Source: Paraburkholderia sp. DHOC27
GTDB taxonomy: Bacteria; Pseudomonadota; Gammaproteobacteria; Burkholderiales; Burkholderiaceae
Assembly: GCF_003429005.1 (NCBI RefSeq)
Contig: NZ_QVQV01000008.1
Location: forward strand, 186,001 to 250,000
Length of the DNA stretch: 64,000 bases
Direction: 5' to 3'
Part shown: one piece after another, positions 1 to 8,508 of the stretch
Numbering within the stretch: the first letter of the stretch is position 1
How the letters are laid out: each line of letters begins with the position of its first letter
Translations under genes and position numbers: made by a program
The notes under the pieces: generated by a model
What the model was told of the DNA's origin: nothing
The model's input: the letters and a program-made list of their open reading frames with translations, nothing else
The model's database searches: none

Positions 1-594
1 GGAGTGATAGAGCCTGATCGACTCGGCATCGTTCCCCAACTCAATCACATAGCCGAGCCACGGGTAGAGGCCGTGCTCATCCTGGTCGAGCGTCTCATGC
101 GCGGAAGCGATGGGCGAAACAGAAATGCGCGGCAGCACGTCGACCCGCTGCTCCGCGTTGACCGGAATCAGGCGGCTGGCGTCGACGCCGCAGCGTTTCA
201 TCGCCTCGTCGATCGACGCGGCGGGGACCACGAACTTCAGCGCGGGAAAACGCTGCGCGAGCGGCTGCAGCGTGCCGGGGTCCATGTGGTCCGTGTGCCG
301 ATGCGTGCACAGCACGAGATCCAGGCGGTCGAGCGCGGCAGGGTCGAGCGGCGGCGCCATCATGCGGGTATGCGGAAAGCGCGTGCCCCGATACTTGTGC
401 GCGAGCGAATCGGAGAGATACGGATCGATCAGCATGCGCACGCCTGCCCACTCGATCACGAAGCCAGCCTGACCGAGCCAGTACAGCAGCACTTCTCCAG
501 CTTGCGGACCGTGCGTGGAATCGGCCAGCCGCTTGTGCAACGGCGTCGTGAACGTTTCCACACTTACGTGAGTGGCGAGCGGCAGTGTGTCCAT
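1..594 (-). CDS. MBL-fold metal-dependent hydrolase (UlaG-like), 3' end beyond window
   Basis: Read leftward from an ATG at 594, the frame stays open to base 1 (198 codons), so the C-terminus lies outside the window. Residues 98-103 read HRHTDH, the HxHxDH zinc-binding signature of the metallo-beta-lactamase fold. It is preceded by LIDPYLSD near residue 55, typical of UlaG-type lactonases and related beta-lactamase-like hydrolases. The last visible residues are LYHS, which in this family normally leads into a metal-binding GD. The start lies 14 bases after the stop of the SDR gene, so it is the distal gene of the leftward operon. A sugar lactonase or phosphoesterase role would fit the neighbours, but the substrate is inferred only. 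Many metallohydrolases share this motif. Confidence 0.85.
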   Translation of the reverse strand, partial: MDTLPLATHVSVETFTTPLHKRLADSTHGPQAGEVLLYWLGQAGFVIEWAGVRMLIDPYLSDSLAHKYRGTRFPHTRMMAPPLDPAALDRLDLVLCTHRHTDHMDPGTLQPLAQRFPALKFVVPAASIDEAMKRCGVDASRLIPVNAEQRVDVLPRISVSPIASAHETLDQDEHGLYPWLGYVIELGNDAESIRLYHS

Positions 595-608
595 GTCAGT
601 TCGCGGGC

Positions 609-1382
609 TCACCAGCAGACGTAGCCGCCGTCGGCCAGCACGATCGAACCGGTCATCAGGCTCGACGCCTCGCTGGCGAGGAACAACGCCACGGACGCCA
701 CTTCGTCCACCCGTCCGAGGCGATTCATCGGCGTGCCGCCCACCCAGTGACGGAACATCTCCTTGTCCTCGTACACATAGGCGTTCATTTCGGTGTCGAT
801 GTAGGTGGGCGCGACCGCGTTGACACGCACGCCGCGTGCCCCCCATTCGGCGGCGAGCGAGCGCGTCAGATGATGCACCGCTGCCTTCGACGCGTTGTAG
901 TTCGCCTGTTCCTGCGGCCGGTTGACGATGAAACCGGACATCGAGCCCACGTTGACGATACTGCCGCCGCCGTGTTCGAGCATGCCCTTGCCGAACGCGC
1001 GGCAACTCCAGAACACGCCGTTCAGATTCACGTCGATGACCTTGTTCCAGACCTCGTCCGACATCGTTTCCGCCGGATGATTCGAAATCGCGATGCCCGC
1101 GTTGTTGACCAGCACGTCCACGCGGCCATGCCGCGCAACCACCGCATCGTTCACGCGCTGCGCCGCGCCGGGGTCCGTCACGTCGAGCAGTTCGCCTTCA
1201 GCCGCGTGTCCTTTGGCGGACAACTGGCTCACCGCCGCGTCCAGCAGTTCCGCGTTCATATCGGTCAGCACCACGCGCGCGCCGGCTTCGGCGAGCGCTT
1301 CGGAAATGGCGAGGCCAATGCCGCGTGCCGCGCCCGTGACCACGGCCACCTTGCCGGTCAGCCTGAATTTGTCCAGATACAT
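609..1382 (-). CDS. SDR-family NAD(P)-dependent oxidoreductase
   Basis: A 257-residue classical short-chain dehydrogenase/reductase. It has TGAARGIG (residues 16-23) for the dinucleotide, NNAG at 93-96, and the catalytic set N119, S147, Y162 and K166 (YNASK). The acidic residue D41 at the end of the second beta strand favours NAD over NADP by family rule. The length is normal. Family members near sugar ABC transporters usually oxidise polyols, sugars or sugar acids, but the sequence alone does not fix the substrate. It lies 90 bases after the AroE-like gene and just before the MBL hydrolase gene in the same leftward transcript. An oxidation step feeding the hydrolase is a reasonable inference. 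Confidence 0.93.
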   Translation of the reverse strand: MYLDKFRLTGKVAVVTGAARGIGLAISEALAEAGARVVLTDMNAELLDAAVSQLSAKGHAAEGELLDVTDPGAAQRVNDAVVARHGRVDVLVNNAGIAISNHPAETMSDEVWNKVIDVNLNGVFWSCRAFGKGMLEHGGGSIVNVGSMSGFIVNRPQEQANYNASKAAVHHLTRSLAAEWGARGVRVNAVAPTYIDTEMNAYVYEDKEMFRHWVGGTPMNRLGRVDEVASVALFLASEASSLMTGSIVLADGGYVCW

Positions 1383-1472
1383 CGTGCAATCCTCTTTGAT
1401 AGATGCTGCGGCCCGGCCGCTTTCGTGTTCGCGTTCGTTTTGACCAGCACACCTCGCGGCATGCCAGGCCCA

Positions 1473-2453
1473 CTACCCGGTCGTCTTCACCGCTGACGGC
1501 TTGCCGGCTGCTTCGGCCACGCGGCAGATTTCGTCGAACGCGGGTCCGCGCGAAGGAATCTCCGCATGGAACACCTCGGCGATCACCCGTGTCCAGCCGT
1601 AAATGAAGTAGGTCCAGCCATCCTCGATCTGGAGATTGCGCGACGCTGCCTGAGCCCGGGCCTGATCCAGAAAGACGAGCTCGCCGCGATAGTTCAGATC
1701 CCACACGATGGCACGCTGTGGAAACACGGCGGCATCCGTGAGCGGCGAACCCGGCGCGTCCTTGCCGAGACCCGTGGCATTGATGACGAGCGCACCCGGC
1801 GAAAGACGCGCGAGCACCGCGTCGTTGTCCTCGGGGCGCGGCGCCACCACGTACTCGCAGGGCACGCCCAGATCCAGCTCACGATGAATCCGCTCGATCT
1901 CTTCGAGACGCGCGGCCGAACGGTTCGACACGATCACTCTGGAAGGACGATTCGCCCCGCGCGAGCGCTGCATCAGGTGCCAGGTGAGTGCAATGGTCGA
2001 GCCGCCCGCGCCCATCGAAAAGACTTCGGCGCCGGTGTGCGCGAAGTGATCCTGCGGCAAGAATCCATCCAGCGCGAAGCCGGACGTAATCGGATCTTTA
2101 GCGTGACACACGAACTTGCCATCGCGTTTGGAGAGGCAACTGGTCTCGCCCATCATGCGCGCGTGCGGATCGATTTCGTCGAACAGATCCTGGCACGCGG
2201 CATACAGGTCGATCTTGTGGGTCGTCACCAGCGCACCGAGCGACAGCGGATCGCGCTTGAGAAACTCCACTGCCTCACGATAGGCCTCGGGCGCTGCGTG
2301 CGGGCGAAAGTCGATGCCCTTCATCTCCACATCGCCAAGACCGAGGTGCCGAGCCCATGCCGGAAACACCCGCATGATCGAACTTTGCGCGGTGGTCACG
2401 CCAATGAAGTAGAAGGTGGGCTTTTGCGCCGGTTGATAAAGGGTCGAGCTCAT
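1473..2453 (-). CDS. Shikimate dehydrogenase-like (AroE-fold) oxidoreductase
   Basis: A 326-residue protein with AroE-like organisation. An N-terminal substrate domain holds VTTHK (K80, where AroE has its catalytic lysine) and AKD (D120, where AroE has its NTD aspartate). A Rossmann segment follows with a GAGGS loop at 148-152 and VSNRSAARLEEI after the next strand. The exact AroE substrate motifs are altered and the protein is longer than a housekeeping AroE (about 270-290). It is probably a paralogue acting on another hydroxylated carbon skeleton rather than on shikimate. The ATG at 2453 overlaps the cupin stop as ATGA, which indicates translational coupling. An upstream extension of the open frame is possible but would lie inside the cupin gene. 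Confidence 0.85.
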   Translation of the reverse strand: MSSTLYQPAQKPTFYFIGVTTAQSSIMRVFPAWARHLGLGDVEMKGIDFRPHAAPEAYREAVEFLKRDPLSLGALVTTHKIDLYAACQDLFDEIDPHARMMGETSCLSKRDGKFVCHAKDPITSGFALDGFLPQDHFAHTGAEVFSMGAGGSTIALTWHLMQRSRGANRPSRVIVSNRSAARLEEIERIHRELDLGVPCEYVVAPRPEDNDAVLARLSPGALVINATGLGKDAPGSPLTDAAVFPQRAIVWDLNYRGELVFLDQARAQAASRNLQIEDGWTYFIYGWTRVIAEVFHAEIPSRGPAFDEICRVAEAAGKPSAVKTTG

Positions 2454-3097
2454 CGCGCCGCTCCTTCTGCCTGCGCCGCGGCGTCGAGCAACGCATCGAC
2501 CTGCTGCGGCGAACGCGCCTGATAGCCGGGATTGGGCACGCTGCGCCACGCCCCCGCACCGTCGTCGACGATGCGCAAACGCATGCCGTTCGACTGTTCG
2601 ATGATCGCGTAGTCCTGGCCTGAATCGGCCGGGTAACAGAAGAGCATCACGAAGTCCTCCGCGCCCAGGTTGACCGAACGGTGGATCCAGCGCGGCGGCA
2701 CATAGCACACCGTGTTCGCGCGGATTTCGACGGTGCGGGTTTCGCCATCCGGCGACTCCATCAACATCAGCCCATATCCCTTCAGCCCGAAGTACAGCTC
2801 GGGGCGGTCGATTTTCGCGTGAATGTGGCCGCGCGTCATGAAGTATTCGTCGCCCACCTTGCCAGGACTCATGCGCGTCACGCCCGTGATGAGGTCCCCC
2901 GGGTCGCTGCTCGGACGATGGTCAGTCACCTCGTACACCACCTCCTGACCACGCGCGGCAACCAGCGCGTCGAAGGCGTCGGCATCCGCGTAGAGGCCTT
3001 TCAGATCCGCCAGGAATTTCTGATAGCGCGAACCGGTACCGGCCATCAGACCAGTCTCCAGATCCACTTCGAATGAACGCGGTTCGGGCCATTGCAT
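2450..3097 (-). CDS. Cupin-type glucose-6-phosphate isomerase-like protein
   Basis: A 215-residue single-domain cupin with the archaeal-type phosphoglucose isomerase layout. It has GDEYFMTRGHIH at 82-93, E100 (RPELYF) and a second motif VPPRWIHR with H139. H91, H93, E100 and H139 are the predicted metal ligands. In characterised relatives the metal centre isomerises fructose-6-P and glucose-6-P. Here it may act on a different ketose or aldose. I place the start at 3097 because GGAG at 3110-3107 sits nine bases upstream. In-frame ATGs at 3112 and 3106 lie on or before that ribosome-binding site. It is the first gene of the leftward operon, and its stop overlaps the AroE-like start. Confidence 0.86.
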   Translation of the reverse strand: MQWPEPRSFEVDLETGLMAGTGSRYQKFLADLKGLYADADAFDALVAARGQEVVYEVTDHRPSSDPGDLITGVTRMSPGKVGDEYFMTRGHIHAKIDRPELYFGLKGYGLMLMESPDGETRTVEIRANTVCYVPPRWIHRSVNLGAEDFVMLFCYPADSGQDYAIIEQSNGMRLRIVDDGAGAWRSVPNPGYQARSPQQVDALLDAAAQAEGAAR

Positions 3098-3117
3098 CGG
3101 GCTCATCTCCATTTAAA

Positions 3118-3155
3118 GTTAGGTTTACCTAATTTGTAACGTTAGCTTTACATAA
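3118..3155. promoter_or_regulatory. Tandem operator-like repeats upstream of the cupin operon
   Basis: GTTAGGTTTACCTAA (3118-3132) and GTTAGCTTTACATAA (3141-3155) match at 13 of 15 positions and start 23 bases apart, about two helical turns. The first copy contains a perfect dyad, TTAGGT-TT-ACCTAA, at 3119-3132. They lie just upstream of the leftward cupin gene within the divergent promoter region. The linked RpiR-type regulator (8509-9366) is the natural candidate binder, by inference. Confidence 0.5.
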
Positions 3156-3193
3156 GATATCAGGTGTATTTACGCTTAGTATAGGGGTTTTCC

Positions 3194-3240
3194 TTGACTA
3201 CATCGGATATATACCGACCTACAATGATAGTGTTACTATC
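3194..3240 (+). promoter_or_regulatory. Possible promoter with overlapping dyad operator for the rightward operon
   Basis: TTGACT at 3194-3199 and TACAAT at 3220-3225 resemble -35 and -10 boxes, though the 20-base spacing is long. Directly after lies a perfect dyad, GATAGT-GTT-ACTATC (3226-3240), where a repressor would cover the transcription start. A weaker dyad, TCGG-N7-CCGA, sits at 3203-3217 between the boxes. The FAD-oxidase gene starts 134 bases further on. Confidence 0.4.
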
Positions 3241-3374
3241 GTTTCACGGTTAAGCCACAAAGATGATTGTTACCGGCATCCGCTCGCGCCCGACCGCCTG
3301 CCAGGGCGGCGCCAAAGCGGCATGAAGTCGTTCATAGCGGTTTGTTTCAAGCCCGAAATTCCAGGAGACGCCTG

Positions 3375-4802
3375 ATGCAAGAAAGCGTGACGCACGATCG
3401 CGCCGCCCAGTCTGAAGAGACTGTCGTTGCCGCCCTGCGCGCCGCCCTCGGCGCGGACATCGTGGCGTTGCCGGCCGAGTTTGCCGGCCGCAAACACGCG
3501 GACTGGAGCCGCACGCCCAGCGCCGATCCCATCGCACTGATCCGGCCGCGCACCACCGAACAGGTGGCCACCGCCCTCAAGATCTGTTTCGAACATCGCC
3601 GCGCCGTGGTCACGCAAGGCGGCCTGACGGGTCTCGCCGGCGGCGCCTGCATGCTGGGCGGCGAAGTGGCGCTGAGCATGGAACGCATGAGCGGCATCGA
3701 AAGCATCGATCCGGTCAGCGCCACCATGACGGTGCTGGCCGGCACGCCGCTGCAAACCGTGCAGGAAGCTGCGGACGATGCCGGCTTCATGTTCCCGCTC
3801 GATCTCGGCGCACGCGGCAGCTGCACGATCGGCGGCAACCTCGCGACCAACGCAGGCGGTAACCGCGTGATCCGCTACGGCATGATGCGTGAGCAGGTGC
3901 TCGATCTCGAAGCGGTGCTGCCGGATGGCAGCGTGATCGGCGGCCTGCGCAAGATGATCAAGAACAACACCGGCTACGATCTGCGCAATCTGCTGATCGG
4001 CAGCGAAGGCACGCTCGCGGTCATCACACGCGCCGTGCTGCGGCTGCGTCACAAGCCTCGCGCGGTATCGACCGCATGGTGCGGCCTGCCCAACTACGAA
4101 GCGGTCACCACCTTGCTGCGCCAGGCGCAGGAGCGTTTGCCCGCCGGCGTCTCCGCGTTCGAAGTGATGTGGCCCGGCTACTACGACTTCGTCCTGCAAC
4201 GCCTGCCCGAATTGCGCGCACCGCTCGAAGGCCGCCACGCGTACTACGTGCTGCTCGAAAGCAGCGGCGCCGACCCCGAGAGTCAAGCCGCCGCGTTCGA
4301 GGCATTTCTCGGCGACATGCTCGAAACGGAAGTGATCGCCGACGCCGCGCTCGCCACCTCGGAAGCGGACGCCGCAGCGTTCTGGGCGATCCGCGACGCG
4401 CCCGGCGAATACCCGCGCCTGATCCCGGGACGCGTCTCGTTCGACGTGAGCTTTTCGATCACCGATGTCGGCAACGCGGCAGACCGCTGCGAGGAACGTC
4501 TACGCGCCCACTGGCCCAACGCCACGATCCTGATCTACGGGCATCTCGGCGACGGCAATCTGCACATCGTCGTGCAGGAACCCGACTGGCCGCCTACCAC
4601 CGCGCCCGAAGTCCAGAAAGTGGTCTACGGCGTGACGGGCGAAATGGGCGGCTCGGTCTCGGCGGAACACGGTATCGGCGTCAAGAAACTCGGCGTGCTG
4701 GCGCTGTCGCGCAGCCCCGCTGAACTGGCCGCCATGCGCGCCGTCAAGGCCGCGCTCGACCCTCGCAACATCCTGAATCCTGGCAAGCTGCTGCCGCCAT
4801 GA
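3375..4802 (+). CDS. FAD-linked 2-hydroxyacid dehydrogenase (GlcD / D-2-hydroxyglutarate dehydrogenase type)
   Basis: A 475-residue flavoprotein of the VAO/PCMH type. The FAD-binding half includes TQGGLTGLAGG and the CTIGGNLATNAGG segment. The C-terminal FAD-oxidase domain carries GHLGDGNLH, SAEHGIG and LDPRNILNPGK, which are hallmarks of D-2-hydroxyglutarate, D-lactate and glycolate dehydrogenases. It should oxidise a 2-hydroxyacid to a 2-oxoacid and pass electrons to a carrier or the quinone pool. The ATG at 3375 follows AGGAG at 3363-3367; the open frame upstream of it has no comparable ribosome site. It is the first gene of the rightward operon, 55 bases before the sugar-binding protein gene, which suggests a hydroxyacid intermediate in the pathway. 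Confidence 0.9.
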   Translation: MQESVTHDRAAQSEETVVAALRAALGADIVALPAEFAGRKHADWSRTPSADPIALIRPRTTEQVATALKICFEHRRAVVTQGGLTGLAGGACMLGGEVALSMERMSGIESIDPVSATMTVLAGTPLQTVQEAADDAGFMFPLDLGARGSCTIGGNLATNAGGNRVIRYGMMREQVLDLEAVLPDGSVIGGLRKMIKNNTGYDLRNLLIGSEGTLAVITRAVLRLRHKPRAVSTAWCGLPNYEAVTTLLRQAQERLPAGVSAFEVMWPGYYDFVLQRLPELRAPLEGRHAYYVLLESSGADPESQAAAFEAFLGDMLETEVIADAALATSEADAAAFWAIRDAPGEYPRLIPGRVSFDVSFSITDVGNAADRCEERLRAHWPNATILIYGHLGDGNLHIVVQEPDWPPTTAPEVQKVVYGVTGEMGGSVSAEHGIGVKKLGVLALSRSPAELAAMRAVKAALDPRNILNPGKLLPP

Positions 4803-4857
4803 AGTTCGTCGTTCTAACGAAGTTTTAACCGCGTACAAACCCAAAAGAGGAGGAGAC

Positions 4858-5835
4858 ATGACGCGTCTCGTGAAGAAAGCACTGTGTGGTGTGGGACTGG
4901 CAATGGCTGCCGTACTGGCGACGAGTCCCGCGTTTGCCGCCGACAAGATCAAGGTCGGCATTTCGATGAAGGTGCTCAACGCGCCCTACTTCGCCGCTGC
5001 GATGGAAGCGGCCAAGGCGCGTGCCACCGAACTCGGCGAGGACGTGATCGTCGCCGATGCGCAAGGCAAGATGGGCAAGCAGATTTCGGACGTCGAGGAT
5101 CTGATCACGCGCGGCATCAAGGTGCTGATCATCGATCCGGCCGATCCCGAAGGTCTGGTGAACTCCGTGAACGCGGCCACCGCTGCGGGGATCAAGGTCG
5201 TGGTGATCGACAGCACGCTCGATCCGAAAGCCAAATATCTGACGCTGGTGCAGTCGTCCAATAGCGAGAACGGCGCGCTGGTCGGCTCGTGGGTGGTCGA
5301 CAACATGGGCGACAAGCCGCTCAAGATTGCGCTGATCTCCGGCGAGAAAGGCAACCCGGTCGGCAAGGAACGACGCGACGGCGTGATCCAGGGCATCGTC
5401 GAGGCGCAACTCGCCAAGACCGGCAAGGCGAATCTGCAGATCGTCGGCCAAGGCTGGGGTAACTGGTCCGATGAAGGCGGCCTGAAGGCGATGGAAGACC
5501 TGCTGGTGGCGAACAAGGACATCAACATGGTGCTCGGCGAAAACGACAGCATGGTGCTGGGTGCGCGCCGTGCGATTGAAAGCGCGGGCCGCCAGGGCAT
5601 CACGCTGGTTGCTGCCGCCGATGGCCAGAAGGAAGCGCTCGCCCTCATCAAGGACGGCAAGTACGGCGCCACGGCGCTGAACGACCCGGCGCTGGTAGCA
5701 CGCACTGCCGTGGATATCGGCGTGAAGGCGGCCAACGGTCAGGCGGTCAACATCCCGAAGATCTCGTACACGCCGTCTGCGGTCATCGACAAGGCCAACG
5801 TCGACAAGTTCTACAACCCCAAAGCCATTTTCTGA
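4858..5835 (+). CDS. Periplasmic sugar-binding protein of an ABC importer (RbsB/XylF type)
   Basis: A 325-residue solute-binding protein of the Peripla_BP_4 family. It has a clear signal peptide (MTRLVKK, then a hydrophobic stretch, then SPAFA with cleavage near A27). The mature start DKIKVGISMKVLNAPYF and later elements such as IIDPADPEG and LGENDSMVLGA are typical of ribose-, xylose- and galactose-type receptors. A strong AGGAGGAG ribosome site precedes the ATG. The ATPase and permease genes follow directly. The ligand cannot be read from the sequence; the associated cupin isomerase, SDR and 2-hydroxyacid dehydrogenase point to a sugar, polyol or sugar acid. Confidence 0.93.
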   Translation: MTRLVKKALCGVGLAMAAVLATSPAFAADKIKVGISMKVLNAPYFAAAMEAAKARATELGEDVIVADAQGKMGKQISDVEDLITRGIKVLIIDPADPEGLVNSVNAATAAGIKVVVIDSTLDPKAKYLTLVQSSNSENGALVGSWVVDNMGDKPLKIALISGEKGNPVGKERRDGVIQGIVEAQLAKTGKANLQIVGQGWGNWSDEGGLKAMEDLLVANKDINMVLGENDSMVLGARRAIESAGRQGITLVAAADGQKEALALIKDGKYGATALNDPALVARTAVDIGVKAANGQAVNIPKISYTPSAVIDKANVDKFYNPKAIF

Positions 5836-5855
5836 TGATGGCGGGGTGATGGGCG

Positions 5856-5877
5856 GGCGCCGGCCACGGCTGGCGCC
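5856..5877 (+). promoter_or_regulatory. Strong hairpin between binding-protein and ATPase genes
   Basis: GGCGCCGGC (5856-5864) pairs with GCTGGCGCC (5869-5877) around a CACG loop, with one G-T wobble. There is no U-run. A stable hairpin here usually protects the upstream binding-protein message or partly terminates transcription, giving more receptor than ATPase. That role is inferred. Confidence 0.55.
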
Positions 5878-5898
5878 TGCTATCCAGGAGACAGTCTC

Positions 5899-7407
5899 AT
5901 GATTCCGTTCATCGCTCTTGCCGGCGTCGACAAGCGCTTCGGTGGCATCCATGCCATCGAGTCGATCGATTTCGACGTGTTCGGCGGCGAAGTGCACGCG
6001 CTGGTCGGTGAAAACGGCGCGGGCAAATCGACCTTGATGCGCGTGATTGGCGGCGGTCATCAACCGGACGCCGGCACGATCCGCGTGGAAGGCCGCGAAG
6101 TGTCGTTTCGCAATCCGCACGCGGCGCTGGCCGAAGGCATTGCCGTGATCCATCAGGAGACCGCGCTCGCGCCCGATCTCTCCGTGGCGGAAAACGTCTT
6201 TCTCGGCACGCTGCCGGCGGTGATCGACTGGCGCAGTCTGCGCAGCAAAACCCGCGAACTGATCGAGAGCCTCGGCTTCGAGATCGACCCGGCCACGCTG
6301 GTGGGCTCGCTCTCGGCGGCGCAATGCCAGGTCATCGAAATTGCCAAAGCGCTGAGCGGCCAGGTCAAGCTGCTCGTGCTCGACGAACCCACGGCCGCGC
6401 TTGCGCCATCGGATGCAAACCGGCTGCTCGAAATCGTGCGAGAACTGCGGGCGCGTGGCGTGGGCATCGTCTATATCTCGCACCGGCTCGAAGAAGTATT
6501 TGCCATTGCCGACCGCATCACCGTGCTGAAAGATGGCAAGCGGGTCGACACGGTCAAGCCCGAGAGCATCACGCGTGATGAACTGATCCGCAAGATGGTG
6601 GGCCGTCCACTCTCCGTGCTGTTTCCAAAGCGCAATGCCACGGTGGGCGAGGAAATTCTCAAGGTCACAGCGCTCACGCGCGGCGATGCCGTACGTGACG
6701 TGTCGTTCACGCTGCGCGCGGGTGAAGTGGTCGGGCTCGGCGGCCTGATCGGCTCGGGCCGCACCGAAGTGGCACGGCTGATTTTCGGCGCCGATGCGCG
6801 TGATTCCGGCACGATTGAACTGAAGCAGAAGCCCTTCGCAATCCGCTCGCCGATCGCCGCCGTGCGTGCCGGCATCGGCTTCGTGCCCGAAGATCGCAAA
6901 GGCCAGGGCGCGGTGCTGTCCATGCCGATCCGCATCAACGCCACGCTCGCCGCGTTGAAAACCGTGAGTGGGCCGGGCGGCTTTTTGCAGTTCGGTCGCG
7001 AGCGCGCTTTCGTCAAGGCGCTGATGGAGTCGCTGCGAATCAAGGCGCGCTCCATGGACGCCGACGTCTCGACGCTCTCCGGCGGCAATCAGCAAAAGGT
7101 CGTGCTCGCCAAGTGGTTCCACGCCGACGGCGACCTCATCATTCTCGACGAGCCCACACGCGGCGTGGATGTCGGCGCCAAGGTGGAAATCTATTCGCTC
7201 ATCAATCAACTCGCCGAGCGCGGCAAGGCCGTGCTCGTGATCTCGTCCGAGCATCAGGAGTTGATGGGACTGTGCGACCGCATCCTCGTGATGGGCGAAG
7301 GCCAGATTCGCGGTCAGCTCGAACCCGCCGACTACAGCGAAGAACGCATTCTGTCGCTGTCCCTGCTGCGCGCCTCGGATGAGGCACCTACCCTCTCACA
7401 TCATTAA
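5899..7407 (+). CDS. Sugar ABC transporter ATPase with two NBDs (RbsA/MglA type)
   Basis: A 502-residue tandem ATPase of the monosaccharide importer (CUT2) family. The first domain has GENGAGKST at 37-45, a LSAAQCQ signature and a LVLDEPTAAL Walker B. The second has the degenerate GSGRTEVARL P-loop, a LSGGNQQK signature and ILDEPTRGVDVG. This asymmetry of one full and one degenerate site is normal in the family. A ribosome site CAGGAGAC precedes the ATG. It works with the binding protein upstream and the permease 16 bases downstream. Confidence 0.96.
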   Translation: MIPFIALAGVDKRFGGIHAIESIDFDVFGGEVHALVGENGAGKSTLMRVIGGGHQPDAGTIRVEGREVSFRNPHAALAEGIAVIHQETALAPDLSVAENVFLGTLPAVIDWRSLRSKTRELIESLGFEIDPATLVGSLSAAQCQVIEIAKALSGQVKLLVLDEPTAALAPSDANRLLEIVRELRARGVGIVYISHRLEEVFAIADRITVLKDGKRVDTVKPESITRDELIRKMVGRPLSVLFPKRNATVGEEILKVTALTRGDAVRDVSFTLRAGEVVGLGGLIGSGRTEVARLIFGADARDSGTIELKQKPFAIRSPIAAVRAGIGFVPEDRKGQGAVLSMPIRINATLAALKTVSGPGGFLQFGRERAFVKALMESLRIKARSMDADVSTLSGGNQQKVVLAKWFHADGDLIILDEPTRGVDVGAKVEIYSLINQLAERGKAVLVISSEHQELMGLCDRILVMGEGQIRGQLEPADYSEERILSLSLLRASDEAPTLSHH

Positions 7408-7423
7408 AGTTCGGAGACACACC

Positions 7424-8422
7424 ATGAATCCCAGCGCCGTCACGCCAGAATCGCGCCGGGCGCAGCCTGGCCACCCCCGCGCGCAGCAGTGGTGGTCGGT
7501 CGCGCGCCGCTTCAACACCGTCGCCATCCTGCTCGTGCTCGTGATCGCGGCGTCGTTCGTATCCAGCGACTTCTTCTCGGTGGCGAACCTCGCCAACATC
7601 TCGCGCCAGGTGGCGGGCGTAGGCATCATGTCGGTGGGTATGCTGCTCGTCGTGCTGACGGGCGGCATCGACCTCTCGGTGGGCTCGATTGCCGCGCTCG
7701 GCAGCGTGCTTTCGGCCATGCTGATCCCCGATCACGGTCTGACATTTGCGCTGATCGCCACCTTGCTGGTGGGCGCCCTGTGCGGGCTCGTGTCCGGCGT
7801 GCTGGTGGCATGGTGCCGCCTGACGCCGTTCGTCGTCACACTCGCCATGATGACGGTGGCGCGCGGTGTGGCGATGATCGTCTCGAACGGTTCGCCGATT
7901 CTCGTGGACGATCCGGGTCAGGCGCTGCTCGACTTCGGCCGGCACACCTATCTGGACATTCCCGGTCCCACGCTCGTGATGCTGATCGTCTTCGTGATTG
8001 GCGGCGTTGCGCTGAACCGCCTGCGCGCCGGCCGCGTGGTGCGGGCCATCGGCTCCAACGAAGAAGCCGTGCGACTGTCCGGCGTGCCGGTGGCACGCCA
8101 TATCATGGGTACCTATGTGGCCTCCGGCCTGCTCGCCGCGATGGCCGGCATCATCTCCACGGCACGCGCCGGCGTGGGCGCGCCGACAGTGGGCGTGGGC
8201 GACGAACTGACCGTGATCGCCGCCGTCGTCATTGGCGGCGCGAGTCTCGCGGGCGGCAAGGGCGGCGCGCTCAATACCTTGATGGGTGTGCTGATCCTTG
8301 GCGTGATCGGCAACATCATGAATCTGGCCAGCGTGCCGGGTTACCATCAGCAGGTGGTCATGGGCGTCATCATCGTGGCTGCCGTGCTGTCACAACGGGG
8401 CGTACGTTTCTGGCGCCGCTGA
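7424..8422 (+). CDS. Sugar ABC transporter permease (RbsC type)
   Basis: A 332-residue integral membrane permease of the BPD_transp_2 family. Hydrophobic helices include AILLVLVIAASFVSS, GVGIMSVGMLLVVLTGG and LIVFVIGGVAL. The family motif GGIDLSVGS lies in the N-terminal half, and GGASLAGGKGG in the C-terminal half. The ATG at 7424 has CGGAGAC upstream, so I prefer it to an earlier in-frame ATG that overlaps the ATPase gene. It completes a CUT2 importer; one permease gene implies a homodimer. A strong hairpin follows the stop. Confidence 0.95.
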   Translation: MNPSAVTPESRRAQPGHPRAQQWWSVARRFNTVAILLVLVIAASFVSSDFFSVANLANISRQVAGVGIMSVGMLLVVLTGGIDLSVGSIAALGSVLSAMLIPDHGLTFALIATLLVGALCGLVSGVLVAWCRLTPFVVTLAMMTVARGVAMIVSNGSPILVDDPGQALLDFGRHTYLDIPGPTLVMLIVFVIGGVALNRLRAGRVVRAIGSNEEAVRLSGVPVARHIMGTYVASGLLAAMAGIISTARAGVGAPTVGVGDELTVIAAVVIGGASLAGGKGGALNTLMGVLILGVIGNIMNLASVPGYHQQVVMGVIIVAAVLSQRGVRFWRR

Positions 8423-8455
8423 TTGATTCGGTACACTTCGTTGTCGCATCATTCG

Positions 8456-8483
8456 CAGAAGGCGCCGTTCGCGGCGCCTTCTG
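8456..8483 (+). terminator. Hairpin after the permease gene
   Basis: CAGAAGGCGCCG (8456-8467) and CGGCGCCTTCTG (8472-8483) form a perfect 12-bp stem with a TTCG loop. No T-run follows, so it may act with Rho, or as a 3' stabiliser between the importer operon and the RpiR gene. Confidence 0.6.
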
Positions 8484-8508
8484 TCTGGCCTGAACGAAGG
8501 GAAACTAC

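Noticed and set aside
4825..7254. 809-codon open frame on the minus strand across the importer genes
   Set aside because: It is a shadow frame caused by high GC and codon bias; the plus strand has strong domain motifs and ribosome sites for the binding protein and ATPase, and the minus frame has no recognisable domain.
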